Source of the DNA: Proales similis | Lineage: Eukaryota > Rotifera > Eurotatoria > Ploima > Proalidae | Direction of reading: 5' to 3' | Assembly: GCA_019059635.1 (NCBI GenBank) | Contig: JAGVRJ010000013.1 | Location: 1,054,001 to 1,118,000, forward strand | DNA length: 64,000 bases | The notes under the pieces: model-generated | Database searches by the model: none | What the model saw: the letters and a program-made list of their open reading frames with translations, nothing else | Told to the model about the DNA's origin: nothing | Shown here: in pieces, positions 54,001 to 64,000 of the stretch | Layout: every line of letters begins with the position of its first letter | Numbering within the stretch: position 1 is the stretch's first letter | Program-made: the position numbers and the translations under genes

Positions 54001-55479
54001 GAGACTCGTAGTGAGGCCGACATTCCGATGGAGCTCATAAACGTAATTCAAAAGGAGCACTTTATGAACGGCAACAAGCTGGTGGCCATCATCTCCGAGG
54101 CGGCCAGCTCGGGCATTTCACTTCAGTCCAACAGACGCTATGAGAATGTAAAGAGGCGAGTGCACATCACCATCGAGCTGCCTTGGTCGGCCGATCGTGC
54201 CATCCAACAGTTCGGACGAACTCATCGCTCGAACCAAGTGAACGCGCCCGAGTACGTTTTCCTCATCTCAGAGCTGGCCGGAGAGAAACGGTTCGCCTCG
54301 ACCGTGGCCAAACGTCTGGAGAGTCTGGGCGCTTTGACTCATGGCGACCGAAGAGCGACCGAGTGCCGCGATCTCAGTCAGTTCAACATCGACAATAAAT
54401 ACGGAAGGTCGGCATTGGAGAATTTGATCAAGTCAATATGCGGCCTGGAAAAGCCGCTCGGTGCTCTGCCCGGCGATTACGGTGACAACTTTCTGAGCGA
54501 GGCTCGAGAGGCCCTAATCGGCGTGGGCCTGGTCAATCGATCAGGCGATCTCATCCACCCGGACAAAGACTATTCGAACATAAACAAGTTCCTGAACCGT
54601 CTGCTCGGCTGTCCAGTTCGACTCCAGAACGCCATATTCACGTTTTTCTCCAACATTCTCAGCTCAGTGATCCTTGAAGCGAAGCGAAACGGCCGCTGGG
54701 ACATGGGCATACTCGACTTGGGCTCAAACGACGAGGCCGCCTCTCGCAAAGAGACCAAAGTGTTTGTGCTCGACGGCGAGAAGCACGTTGAAATGCACAC
54801 AATTGTGGTCGAACGCGGCCTCAGCTGGGCGAAAGCGCTTGACCTCTACCAGAGGGCGGATCACGAACGAAGGGACTTTTACGTGTCCAAACAGACAAAG
54901 AACAACAACCGCTTCATCATTCTGGCCGTCGGCTACGACTCGTCCTCTTCGTTTGCGACGCCATCTTCGTCCATGTTCAGCATTTACAAGCCAAACACGG
55001 GCCTGCAGTCGAAATCTGAAAGTGCCAAATGGCTCGCTCAACGATATGAACGAGTCAGTGTGGAGCAAGCAGAGCGCCAGTGGAACGAGCAGTATTCAAA
55101 GTCGATCAGCGAATGCATGCACATGTACCGCTACGGTCGCTGCTCGAACCCGCTCAACTGCGAGCTCGGCCTGCGCACACGTCGATTCATGGTGCTTGCC
55201 GGCTCGGTGCTCGCAGTCTGGAGTAAAATTGAACAACTTTTGAACAGCTCTGGCAGTGGCACCAACAATCTCAAGCTGCAGATCATTCGTGTAAAGCTCG
55301 ACGACAAGCAGAAGATTGTCGGCTGCGTGATTCCCAACTCGTGTCTAAGACAAGTGGACAGTCTGCTTCAGAGTCTGAGCATTCGCACAATTGTAAACTC
55401 AACTGACGATGTAGATACGCGCGTCCCACCGCTGCCCCTCAAAAGCCAAGGCGCCTTCTCTCACAAACAAAGCAAATAA
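51097..55479 (+). CDS. SBNO1: Strawberry notch family helicase-like transcription co-regulator
   Basis: I place the start at ATG 51097 in a 6-nt coding exon (ATG CAG), a 60-nt intron (51103-51162), then one long exon to TAA 55477-55479: about 1,440 residues. The N-terminus IEDILNAAIENAGLNSDDL matches the first segment of human SBNO1, which supports this splice. The core begins GHAETYANYTPSKLKLGL, with Walker A GDGAGVGKGR, the DECH box VIVFDECHKAKN, SATGASEPKNMAYM and a long Ser/Asp/Glu-rich insert. The C-terminal helicase half has ISEAASSGISLQ and LPWSADRAIQQFGRTHRSNQ. The C-terminal SBNO domain has MGILDLGS and CxHMYRYGRC-like residues. SBNO acts in Notch/EGFR-dependent transcription and possibly nucleosome remodelling. 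Confidence 0.95.
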
Positions 55480-55618
55480 AAAATCAAGTCGAAACGAGTT
55501 TGTTCTTTATTTCGTTCGCTTCTCCTCTTCCACTTGCGATTCATCTTTTTCTTCATTCTGATTTGGAGCCTGGATGCGCTTATTTGAAGCTTAAAGCTGA
55601 TCAGCTGCGCCAGCGGGC

Positions 55619-58157
55619 TCACTCTTCGATCAAGGTCCTTGACTTTTCTCGCGCCTCGATCATTTTGTTCTTGGCCAAATTGAAGGCCTCTTTTAGAAAC
55701 CGGCTCATTTGAGAGCTTGCCTTAAATGAAAATCGGCGTCTACAACCACTCACCCAGAACTGAGAGCATCTCGTTGAGTTTAGAGTCGTTGCTGTTCGAT
55801 CCGATTGATGTGAAAGGTTCACGAACGAACTAAATTTAGACAAGAATCCCACCTGATCTTCTCCAAGAGGTTTCCTTTGTTCTTTCTAACATTCTCTTTG
55901 TTAAACAGCCTGTTTCAATTGAGTGTTCATTTCGAACTGGATCAAAGCAAGAGAACAGAATGCATTTTACTGAGACTGAAATGCCAGGTTAAGTTTGATG
56001 TCCAGAAAGCCGGTGGTTGCCGTACGGAACCCAAATCGGCTCAGTATGCTGCCCTTTGAAGACGCCCGATTAACCGTTTTTCGCTTGCAAGTGAATTTTA
56101 CAAGGCTACTTGATGGTCAGACGGAACCGCCACATAGGAAATGTCCTCAAGTTCGGGCGAGCCGCCGATGAAAAACCGACGCAGCTCGTAGATGATCGAA
56201 TCGCCTCGGGCTCTCCAGCAAGGAAGTGTTTCTTTCACCATGCCTTAATGACCTTGAGTATGAGAGAGATGGCAACACGCCATATTTCGTTGTCTACCTG
56301 GTTTGGCCGGCAGCTGCGTCCAACAATAGCCCTCTGTTCGATAGCGGTTCCAAGTGTCGTAGGAGGCCACCTCAAACAGGACACGCGGCATGCTCGGCAT
56401 TTGATCTGATGCCGAATCATGATGCTTTCATCGCAAGAGAATAAGCAAAATAAAACTCAAACCTCGCCTATCAGGTATTTCCTCGTCGTTTTGATAGAAC
56501 AAGTCAAACTCGAAGGGATGAGAGAAGTAGGCCACTTCCTCCTGTCCGACTGCTTTGGTCCGAGAGGTCTGAGTGAAGCCGCTGATCGGCACTGACGAAT
56601 CAACGTGCCAGTCTATCAGTTCGATCTTGAATAAGAGTATAATCAAACACTGATCAGAGTGGCATCGAGTCACTTTTTGGCAAATCGAGCTGGTAGTAGA
56701 CGTGAAGGTCGTCATAGTCGAAATTCTTGGCGCTCACGATCTCGCCGTAGACGTGAACCTTAAGCACACCTGGACGGGGCTGTTGAGCAGCGGTCAGAAA
56801 TGCGTCTTATGCGTTGTTCTATTTGCAAAAGAGCCCACCATGGGAAAATCGGATCCGACCAAATTCTTGATGTAGTTCGAATGGCGCAAATAGAGCTCCT
56901 GGTGGAGATTGAGCTCACGTGTGCGCTCCGACGCGCTTATGCCATTGGAAATGTGCTCGAGCAGATATTCGTAGGTTTCTTGAACAAAAAGCCAGTCGGT
57001 CAGTTTGGGTTTGAATTGAGAGTGGAAAGAGAGCCAAGAGCGAAGAAGTAAGAAAGAAGCACAGAGAGAGAGAGAGAGAGAGAGAGCCGGAGAGAGCGGA
57101 GTACCTCGAGCAAAGCCCCTCGTCTGAGCTAAGTAAGACGTTTGACTAAACGCCGGTTTCATCAGAATGGCTCCGTTGCGGTCTGCTTGAATTCTGCACA
57201 GCACACATTCGTCGTTGACCGTAAACGTGCTTGTAGAGATGGACAACAGGTTAGCGAAGGGACGCGCTTGCAGCCAAATGAATCGAAATGACTACTTCTC
57301 GTTTGTTGACAAGTCGGCCATGATGTACATTGTGTGAAATGGAATGATTTTTGAATAGAATCGACTCGTGTCCTCTTTGGTCGGCTTGTAGTTCACAATG
57401 TTGCTTTTGGGTATCACTGGCTCGCTGTCGCAATCGTTCGATTAACACTCGAGTCCGTTTAGAATTTAGCGGCGCGTGGTTACCTTAGTCGACCGACAAG
57501 CGGCTTACGCTTTCGCATCGCCTGCTCGTTTTTCCTCAGATAGGCCGGAATGGCCGACTTGGGCGCTGTGTTTACTTCGGCGTCGATTTCTTCATAGAAC
57601 TCGTACGGATCGGCGTCGATGTAGGTGAAAATGCGTCCCGGCTTGTAATCTCTTTCTCTATGTTTGCCATGTGCGTGTTAGATTCAAGCTTTGGCGCTCT
57701 GCTCGCTGCGACGACTCACTTTAGTTTCAAGCACTCCTCTCTGTAGTTCTCCTCGAGACTGTCCGAAGGCGTGAATTCCGGATTCGTGTATTTTATGAAC
57801 TCGCGCTGCTCGTCTTAAATATGAGCATTCGACCTCTTTACTAGAAGGCTCTCGTCACTCACTTTGGAGAATATCTTCGTCTGCCAGCTGATTATCTGAA
57901 CCTCTCGCTCGGCATGCGCTTGAGCGTTGAAGTTTTTCTTTAACTTGGCCGCCTCCTCTTCGTTGTTTTTGGCTCGTTCCAATTCCTTCGTGTCCAAATG
58001 TGTTTGTCCAGTGGCTTTTTGAAGCGTCACTCTTTGCACAAGCCAGTTTCACTTGAAACAGAAGCAAAATCGGACTGCGCTAGATTTACCTGATCCGCAG
58101 GTTCCTGATTGGATCCTTTGTGCGATAGACGCAATAGGACGAGTCGTTTGTAAACAT
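55619..58157 (-). CDS. MKS1: MKS1, B9-domain transition-zone protein
   Basis: About nine minus-strand exons from ATG 58157. The first exon encodes SSYCVYRTKDPIRNLRIR and joins RVTLQKATG, matching the VYRSRDPVRNLRLRV start of vertebrate MKS1. Later exons give IFTYIDADPYEFYEE, TMYIMADLS, GAILMKPAFSQ and LVGSDFPMV. The B9 domain has VHVYGEIVSA, ISGFTQTSRTKAVGQEEVAYFSHPFEFDLFY and YELRRFFIGGSPELEDISYVAVPS, and then SRFGFRTATTGFLDIKL. A charged helix ending MIEAREKSRTLIEE closes the protein at 55619. MKS1 forms the ciliary transition-zone gate with B9D1, B9D2 and tectonic proteins. Its presence shows the animal builds compartmented cilia. The two introns near 55850-55720 are unresolved. Confidence 0.9.
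57063..57086. repeat. (GA)n microsatellite within MKS1 intron
   Basis: About 24 bp of AG dinucleotides; it lies in an intron of MKS1 by my exon model. Confidence 0.9.
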
Positions 58158-58751
58158 TTGATGTGCGTAATTCGCGAATGTCCGAGATGTGTGCTCCTCA
58201 GTGCGGACTGTAGGATGTGGCTTGAATTGAGATCGCTCTGGTTGTCATGGCAACAACGGTCCAGCTCCTATTCGGCCAGTTTTTGTCTGATTGTGGGTGT
58301 CAGCGCACGAATAGCAATGCTCCAGCTACTGCATCCGCTTTTCATTTTGCGTGGATAACAATAGCAAGGCTAGACTCGTGAAAGGAAGTCAATCATGCGC
58401 TGTCTAATTGACGTAAATTCTGTTGGCATCTGCGACGCCAGAGGCAACGCAGCAGCAATTATCGATCCATCTTCTTTTTCGAATTTCTCTTCTGTTCGAA
58501 CTAGTGTTTAGGAAAAGGGTAGTGAAACGCGACAGAAATATGCCGACTTTCCTGTGCTGTGCTGCAGCTGTTGATTTCGCTTATCGATTAATTAGCCCCG
58601 AGGAAGCACGAAATTGTATAAATTAGACAAGAAATGAGATTTGCGCAATTCATAAGGCATCTCGAAGCTTATCAAAATCTTAATTTGCCAATAGAAGCAA
58701 GAGAGCGAGAGAGCACGCTCAGAACAGAGACATAAACAAACAAGAGAGGCC
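58158..58751. promoter_or_regulatory. Divergent promoter interval MKS1/guanylate cyclase
   Basis: About 590 bp between two divergent genes with no supported coding sequence. RFX-type sites would be expected for a ciliary gene; I did not find a convincing one by eye. Confidence 0.35.
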
Positions 58752-61310
58752 ATGTACGGAATTTTAATTGACAGTGTGCGGGTAAGAGACGCTCATTCAT
58801 AGCTCGAGCAAGTGAAGCGTATAAGGCGAGCTGGCGCAGGACGCAATCGTAAAGCACTTTGGCCAGGACACGTGGGACACGATTCAGCAGCGCCTGGGCA
58901 TCCAAGGAGACGAAATTCTGGCGCACAGCATCTACTCCGACTCGGTTATGGTCAAAGTGATCGAGGAGCTTGTGCGCATCAGACGCGTGGGCGATCACGA
59001 TCACTACATGGAGTTTTTCGGTTAGCGCTCCGTCTGCTCTCCGACCACTCGACTCGGCTAAGATCTGTTCAAAAGGCAAGAGCTTCGTGGCCTTCTTCTC
59101 CGGCTACGGCTTTGAAAAAATGCTGCGCGTGGCTGGCCGCGACTTTCGCCACTTTTTGTACTCGATCGATCAGTTGCACGTGAGCAATCGGTTCTCGTTT
59201 CCCGAAATGAAGAGCCCGTTGTTCTTTGTGGAAAAAGAGGACCCGAACGGCCTCTATCTTCATTACCAGTGAGTGAGCGTTGATTAGGCTTATATTGCGA
59301 TCGGCTCGCTACTCGATTGAACTTGATTGCAGATCGCGGCGAAGAGGCTTCAATTACTACGTGGTTGGTCAGCTGAGGGAATGCGCAAAGAATTTCTACA
59401 AGTTGCCGGTCGAGATTCGCATCGACCAAGACCTCTCGGACGAGAATTGTAAGCTCGCTTGTCCTCGCCGTTCTGTTTATTGCGTCGGTTTTTAATTTTC
59501 ATTTTCCTTCAAAGTCAATCACGTGGTCTACAGAATCGACTTCGACAACAAGGACTTTGTCAGAGAGCAGAAACTGAAGCGGCAAGAGCAGGAAGAGACC
59601 ACATCGCTCTCATTGGACCATATCTCATCTGAAACATTTTTAAACGTGACTATCTCATGCATTCATCGCGATCGCGATTTCCGTCTAATTCCGGGATGCT
59701 CGCGTCTGCCACGCTTAGCTGTTTCCGTTTGCGTTTGGCATGGATCGCTCGTTGAAGATACTAGAGCTGGGCCGTCTGCTTAAGCAAATGCTGAGCCAGG
59801 ACACGATTGGCATGCAGCTGGAGCAAGTGCTCAAAGTGAACAGGCCCCAGATCGCACTGGACTGGACGACGGTACTCGTCGATTTTAAACTCAAGCAGCC
59901 ATTCTCATCGGCCTCGCCCTATCTGGTTTAGATCACGATGCAGTCGAGCTCGATTATATTCGAGTTTGAGAACAAGCTTCCAGTCAAGCACGACAATCAC
60001 GCTAAATTGAGAATAAAGGGCCAAATGAAGTACATTGCCGAGCTCGATCAACTCTGGTTCTTGGGACATCCAGTGTAAGTCGGCAGCGGCCAGAACGTTA
60101 ACAACTGCCTCCAAGTAATATCTCATCAAATTCAGAGTGAGCGGCATGGAGGAAATGTTCCGCGCGGGTCTTTATCTAAACGACTTGAACCGATTCGACG
60201 GCACTGCGGAGATGCTCGTCACCGAAATGCAGCACAACAAGCAGCTGGAGAAGGCGTTTAAGAATGTAACTAAAAGAGAAATTGCGCGCAGACCAGACCA
60301 GGCTAAATTTGATGCAGCAACAAGCGTGGACCGCCAATTTGGAAGAGTCAAAGAAAAAGCTGAACGAGTGGAAAATGAGAAGCAACAACCTTCTGAGTTC
60401 AATGTTGCCGGCGAAAATTGCGCGAGAAATCGAACTCGGCGCCAATCCGAACTCAATTTGCGAGGTTAGACCAGATCAGCCGACCACGGCACTGTCCATT
60501 GAGCCGATTTAATTTCTAGAGCTTCGAGCTGGTCACTGTCATGTTCATAAACACAATCGACTTTAGCTCGATGGTGAGCCACGTAGAGCCGGTCGAGGTT
60601 GTCAAGTTCATCAACACGACCATATCGGTCTACGATCAGATCGTGTCCAGTTTCCCGGGCGTCAACAAGGTAGGCCGCAGTAAACAACCTTGTTCATTGG
60701 AATTCTGACGGCGTTTGTTATCGAAGATTGAGACCAAAGCCGATGGATCGTATCTGGCGGTGGTCGGTTTGGAGAATGCTCAGAGCAAGAATCAGCTGGT
60801 AACTTATTCGCCTTCTAATCACTTGATTTATTAAGGCCTTATGAGCTATTCGCTTAGACAAACGAGTTCAGACCGGACAGTGTTGGGCACAACTACAACC
60901 AGGTTGAGCTGATGGGCGCTGTGTCGATGGAAATCATTCGCGGCAGCTTGAAGATTCACAACCCGTTCAATGGCAGCCAGCTGGACGACTCGGTCAAAAT
61001 CAAAGTTGGCATCCACACGGGCAGCATTGTGGCTGGCATTGTCGGAAGCCATTCAATTCAGTATTGTTTGTTCGGTGACACGGTGAACACTGCCTCGCGT
61101 ATGTGCAGCAATAGTCTCGTAAGCTCATTCTGGTTTTCTCTGTCTTTGGTTGAACTAATCAGTATTTGGAAATAGCCCGGCAGAGTCTGCTTGAGTGAGG
61201 CATCTAACGCCCATCTGACCAATTCGGTCTATTTCAAGACTGAATATCGCGACGCCATTCAGGTGAAAGGAAAGGGCGTGATGAAAACCTATTGGCTCAT
61301 TCAGCGATGA
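58752..61310 (+). CDS. Soluble guanylate cyclase, beta-like or atypical subunit
   Basis: Multi-exon gene from ATG 58752 ([10 protein letters not shown]) to TGA 61308-61310. The H-NOX haem domain has [19 protein letters not shown], the proximal His in [19 protein letters not shown] and the YxSxR motif in HYQSRRRG. So haem binding and NO or O2 sensing look intact. The H-NOX-associated domain follows ([27 protein letters not shown]), then a signalling helix with [12 protein letters not shown] and [11 protein letters not shown]. The cyclase domain has [41 protein letters not shown] and [14 protein letters not shown]. The first metal Asp of the FSDIVGF motif is Asn (FINTIDF), while NTASRM is of the catalytic type. 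Introns are about 50-65 nt; a frame problem near 59060 is resolved by an acceptor at 59075. Confidence 0.9.
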
Positions 61311-61381
61311 GTTGAATTTTATTTCAATTTTTATTATTTCAATAGGATGAAAAAAAAGTCAAGTCAAAGAAAGCTGTGCTC

Positions 61382-63046
61382 TCATGAGTTTTCTTTAATT
61401 GCTGTCTTGAAACGCTCCAAAGAAACGTATTCGCCTTGGTCAGGGTTAAGGCTCTGTATGAAGTCTCTGCTCATCTGCTCGTCGTACTGGCGACCGAGAC
61501 GGTCATTCAGAGCACGTAGCACGTTCTTGGCCTCTTGAACGTTCACCCAGTCCTTTCCCACTCGCATGGTCTCAAGCACCTCGTTCAATATGGAGTCAAT
61601 CGAGTCGCCTGAAGGGCATTCACTCTGCGGCTTGGGCCTTGGCGGGGGACAAGGCGGCCTTTCAGAGCTGGGAGGAGGATACGGAGGCCTTTCTTGCGTG
61701 CCCGGTGGACAGGGTGGTCGCTCGCCTTTGGGTTTGCACGGTGCAGGTGGCTGCGGCACTGGGTAGCCTTGGTTCAAATAGCTCTTGTACTCGCTGAGAC
61801 ACTCTTTGTCGAGGTCAATGAGACACAGAGCTCCAATGTCTCCTTCTAGCTCCGGATAGGCGCTCGGTTTGGCCTCGACGGCAAGCTCGATTCCCTCTGG
61901 CGGCTTGATCTCTTTTACTATGCTGGGCAAAGCTTCTGCCTTGACCAAAGAGTCGCCGTACTTTGACTTGTATTCGTCTGGATTGGCGTCAAACACTCCC
62001 TGGTTGCGCACTTCAGTTTTTATGTTGGCGTCTGGAGACTGCCATTCAATGATCAGGTTTCGAGGCGTCTCGTACAGATAGCATGGCTCACTTGGTCCTT
62101 CGTAAATGACCTTGCGCTTCTGCTGTTTGTGAGATATCCAGCGTTCGACAATCAGATTCTGGGGCTTGGGCGGCAGCTGAGGCAGTTTCTCAACAATCAC
62201 TCGACGCGGTGGAGGCTCAAGACGGTTGCCGCATACTTTAATGGTCTGCGGCTCGATTTTTCTCACTTCTGGAGGAGGCAGCTCGCGCAGAACCTTTGGC
62301 GGCGGACTCTGCGGAGGCTCCGGCTTTTGCCGGATGATGACCGGCGGTGCTGGCGGCGGCTGCCAGTCTTTCTCACGAATGATCTTTATGTCGCCGGGCG
62401 GCGCCGGTGTTGGCGGCCTCAGATATTTTACTTCAATTATCTTATCGTAGTCGACCACTGGCGGCTGAGGCTTCTTTTTGATCACTTCTGGACACGGGTC
62501 TTCGTTTATAGGATATTCGCTTAGATCGATCGGACCGTGCCAGCATTTCTCTTCCTCCTTGTTGACGTTGCAGCCTGTTTGGCCGACCACCGTCACCCTC
62601 TCGGCCTCACTCACTTCTTCGGGCCGTGACGAATGAATGATTCTTCTGGCCGTCTGCGACTCTTCCGCTCTCATCTCTCTTCGTTCTCTTCGCTCTTCCC
62701 TTCTCTCTTCTCTTCTCTCTCTGCGTTCTTCGCGTCGCTCGCTGCCTCTTTCGGCGCCGCTCTGCTCATAGCGGTACTGCGGATTACGCGCTTCCCTCGG
62801 CTGACTTTGAGAGTAGCTCGTCTGAACCGGTGGACCCATCCACCGATATGTGCCACCTTGGCTCCTGTACGGAGGCTGTTGGCCTTGTGACTGCATCACT
62901 GGAATGTATTCAACTGGCGCTGAATAGGCTGGCTCTCCTTGACCGCTGAATAGCGACTCGTAAGCGCCTGGATCGGTTGAGTTTGAGCTTGACGAGCTGC
63001 CGTAGTACACAGGCGCTGTGTAATATGGCGTGTAACCGTAGAACAT
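61382..63046 (-). CDS. Proline-rich protein with EF-hand-like C-terminus, function unknown
   Basis: Intron-free frame of 554 residues from ATG 63046 (MFYGYTPYYTAPVYYG). An upstream in-frame ATG at 63211 would add an unlikely basic leader. Residues 1-90 are Tyr/Ser/Gln/Pro-rich, followed by an Arg/Glu-rich helix and a segment with two Cys. A long section has a repeating pattern of Pro-Pro-x-Pro with Val-Ile-x-Glu or Ile-Ile-Arg (for example RVIVEKLPQLPPKPQNLIVE, GDIKIIREKDW, PPVIIRQKPEPP), then LIIEWQSPDANIKTEVRNQG and DEYKSKYGDSL. A second Pro/Cys-rich stretch and a helical end with NPDQGEYVSLERF, a degenerate EF-hand, complete it. No signal peptide is seen. It looks like a cytoskeletal or cortical structural protein, but this is inference. 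It is convergent with the cyclase gene, with 71 bp between stops. Confidence 0.8.
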   Translation of the reverse strand: MFYGYTPYYTAPVYYGSSSSSNSTDPGAYESLFSGQGEPAYSAPVEYIPVMQSQGQQPPYRSQGGTYRWMGPPVQTSYSQSQPREARNPQYRYEQSGAERGSERREERRERREERREERRERREMRAEESQTARRIIHSSRPEEVSEAERVTVVGQTGCNVNKEEEKCWHGPIDLSEYPINEDPCPEVIKKKPQPPVVDYDKIIEVKYLRPPTPAPPGDIKIIREKDWQPPPAPPVIIRQKPEPPQSPPPKVLRELPPPEVRKIEPQTIKVCGNRLEPPPRRVIVEKLPQLPPKPQNLIVERWISHKQQKRKVIYEGPSEPCYLYETPRNLIIEWQSPDANIKTEVRNQGVFDANPDEYKSKYGDSLVKAEALPSIVKEIKPPEGIELAVEAKPSAYPELEGDIGALCLIDLDKECLSEYKSYLNQGYPVPQPPAPCKPKGERPPCPPGTQERPPYPPPSSERPPCPPPRPKPQSECPSGDSIDSILNEVLETMRVGKDWVNVQEAKNVLRALNDRLGRQYDEQMSRDFIQSLNPDQGEYVSLERFKTAIKENS

Positions 63047-63702
63047 GCCTCTTAAATAAGTGGTGGCTTGGCGAGGGCAGACGATCAACTCAGGCTTATG
63101 TCTATATTTAGCTCTGGGCTTAATTTGCTTTTTCCTGATGTTTGTGTCTCTGTGCGTGCGTGCGAGTGTGTGGGGGAGAGAAATTGTTGGCCGATTCTCG
63201 AATAGATACAAGACTGGTTCTGTTTATTCGTCAAATTTAAACTACCCGAAGTAGATTGGACACGCATTCCGAATGTGGACGAGTCACATTCCAGTTTATT
63301 CTATTTTCGGAAATTAGGCTTCGAAAATTTCTGGAGATGTTTTTTGTAGAATTGTGCAAGGCAAAGCATGTCAAAGCAATATTTCTTGAGCAGCCAAGAA
63401 TGGCGAAATATCCACAGTGTAAATAGCTGTGTTTTAATTTAACACAAATATAAAGTGGAGGACGAGCAGGCCTAGTTGTGGTGTTAGTGCTGGTCTCGGC
63501 CGTGATTGTTTGAAGTGGCCGCTTGAACGAGTTTGATCGTTAAGCTAAGACTAACTCGGCTGCTAATACGAGGGCGCTAACGAATGAGCGCGCGTTTGCA
63601 TTAAATCGCGAGCTCAGTCATTATGACTCGGCTCGGGCATAATTCGCAAACACATAGAGCAATTTGCGATCTGAGGCCAACTCTCGTCAAAGCAATTCAT
63701 CC

Positions 63703-63734
<32 letters not shown>

Positions 63735-63771
63735 AGCGAAAAAACCAACACGGTCGGAGCTGAGCGAGGCG
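63047..63771. promoter_or_regulatory. Divergent promoter interval before GOLGA7
   Basis: About 725 bp between two divergent genes with no supported coding sequence; a (GA)n tract sits about 45 bp before the GOLGA7 start codon, probably in its 5' UTR or core promoter. Confidence 0.4.
63703..63728. repeat. (GA)n microsatellite upstream of GOLGA7
   Basis: About 26 bp of GA dinucleotides immediately upstream of the coding start. Confidence 0.95.
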
Positions 63772-64000
63772 ATGGACGAACTGCAACTGCGATTGACTTC
63801 GCCCTCCTGTGCCAAGGTGTTCATTCAACGTGACTACAGCGAAGGCATCGGCGTTCGATTCGACAAGAAGCTGCCAGTCGAGCTCCAAGGCAAAGTGGAC
63901 GCGTTCGAATTCGAGGAAGTCATCGAGCAGATAAACCGCATATACGAGCAGGCCGAGCGTCTCAGCTCGCGGACATTTCTAGAAAACTGCGCCGCTTGCC
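63772..64000 (+). CDS. GOLGA7: Golgin subfamily A member 7 (partial)
   Basis: Open frame from ATG 63772 to the window edge, 76 residues. The start CAKVFIQRDYSEG and the segments KKLPVELQGKVDAFEFEEVI and RIYEQAERL...FLENCAAC match the Erf4/GOLGA7 domain (vertebrate: AKVFIQRDYSSG, LEGCLACLT). The protein is the small palmitoylated partner that stabilises the DHHC9 acyltransferase for Ras palmitoylation at the Golgi. About half of the expected length (about 140) lies beyond the window. Confidence 0.93.
   Translation, partial: MDELQLRLTSPSCAKVFIQRDYSEGIGVRFDKKLPVELQGKVDAFEFEEVIEQINRIYEQAERLSSRTFLENCAAC

Noticed and set aside
59025-59075. Frameshift in the H-NOX region
   Set aside because: Placing the acceptor at 59075 instead of about 59061 gives [11 protein letters not shown], matching the family without any frameshift.
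59918-59935. Tiny intron or in-frame stop in the guanylate cyclase gene
   Set aside because: A normal intron of about 61 nt ending at the same TTTAG, joining LDWTT to ITMQSS, fits the family length better.

Overview
This window is a gene-dense stretch of an animal nuclear genome. The proteins are metazoan: ZZEF1, MKS1, a soluble guanylate cyclase, Flower, TRC8-type RING protein, FANCJ, Strawberry notch, and an adipokinetic-hormone precursor. Introns that can be placed with confidence are mostly about 45-75 nt (two about 100-120) with GT-AG ends, and intergenic gaps are commonly 70-800 bp. About 26 genes fit in 64 kb at roughly balanced base composition. I cannot name the species. MKS1 implies cilia. 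The AKH peptide (QLTFSTDWTG-amide predicted) points to a protostome; from memory it looks closest to rotifer-type AKHs, but I hold that loosely.

Layout. 1-2,963 (-): an unrecognised large gene running off the left edge. 2,964-5,821: non-coding DNA with a 158-bp near-perfect copy of part of the next gene. 5,822-15,802 (+): ZZEF1. 16,133-17,336 (-): coiled-coil protein. 18,312-21,476 (-): 15-finger C2H2 protein. 23,060-24,231 (+): EMC2. 24,522-26,371 (-): PRC1. 26,943-28,303 (+): PSMD4/Rpn10. 28,675-29,101 (-): AKH precursor. 29,217-29,705 (-): tentative small Cys-containing protein. 30,206-31,876 (+): two Flower paralogues in tandem. 32,120-32,956 (-): PRADC1. 33,739-36,132 (+): FUBP/KSRP-type KH protein. 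36,442-38,293: two cystine-knot secreted proteins, head to head. 38,607-46,405 (-): four genes in a row (J-domain protein, UGDH, U2AF1, FANCJ helicase when read in transcription order). 47,054-49,222 (+): TRC8/RNF139-like. 49,410-50,297 (-): DNAJC17. 51,097-55,479 (+): Strawberry notch. 55,619-58,157 (-): MKS1. 58,752-61,310 (+): soluble guanylate cyclase. 61,382-63,046 (-): proline-rich protein. 63,772 onward (+): GOLGA7, cut by the right edge.

Most genes are unrelated housekeeping genes that share only proximity. Two regions look more specialised: the secreted-peptide genes (AKH, the paired cystine-knot proteins, perhaps the small Cys-rich gene), and the tandem or dispersed paralogues (two Flower genes, two J-domain genes). 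Long intron-free coding blocks (last exon of ZZEF1, SBNO, zinc-finger gene, TRC8, U2AF1) sit beside intron-rich genes or intron-rich 5' halves.

Exon joins were worked out by eye from splice consensus, frame and remembered family sequences; internal boundaries are approximate unless stated. No RNA genes, transposons or CRISPR arrays were recognised, but I could not run a structure-based RNA search.
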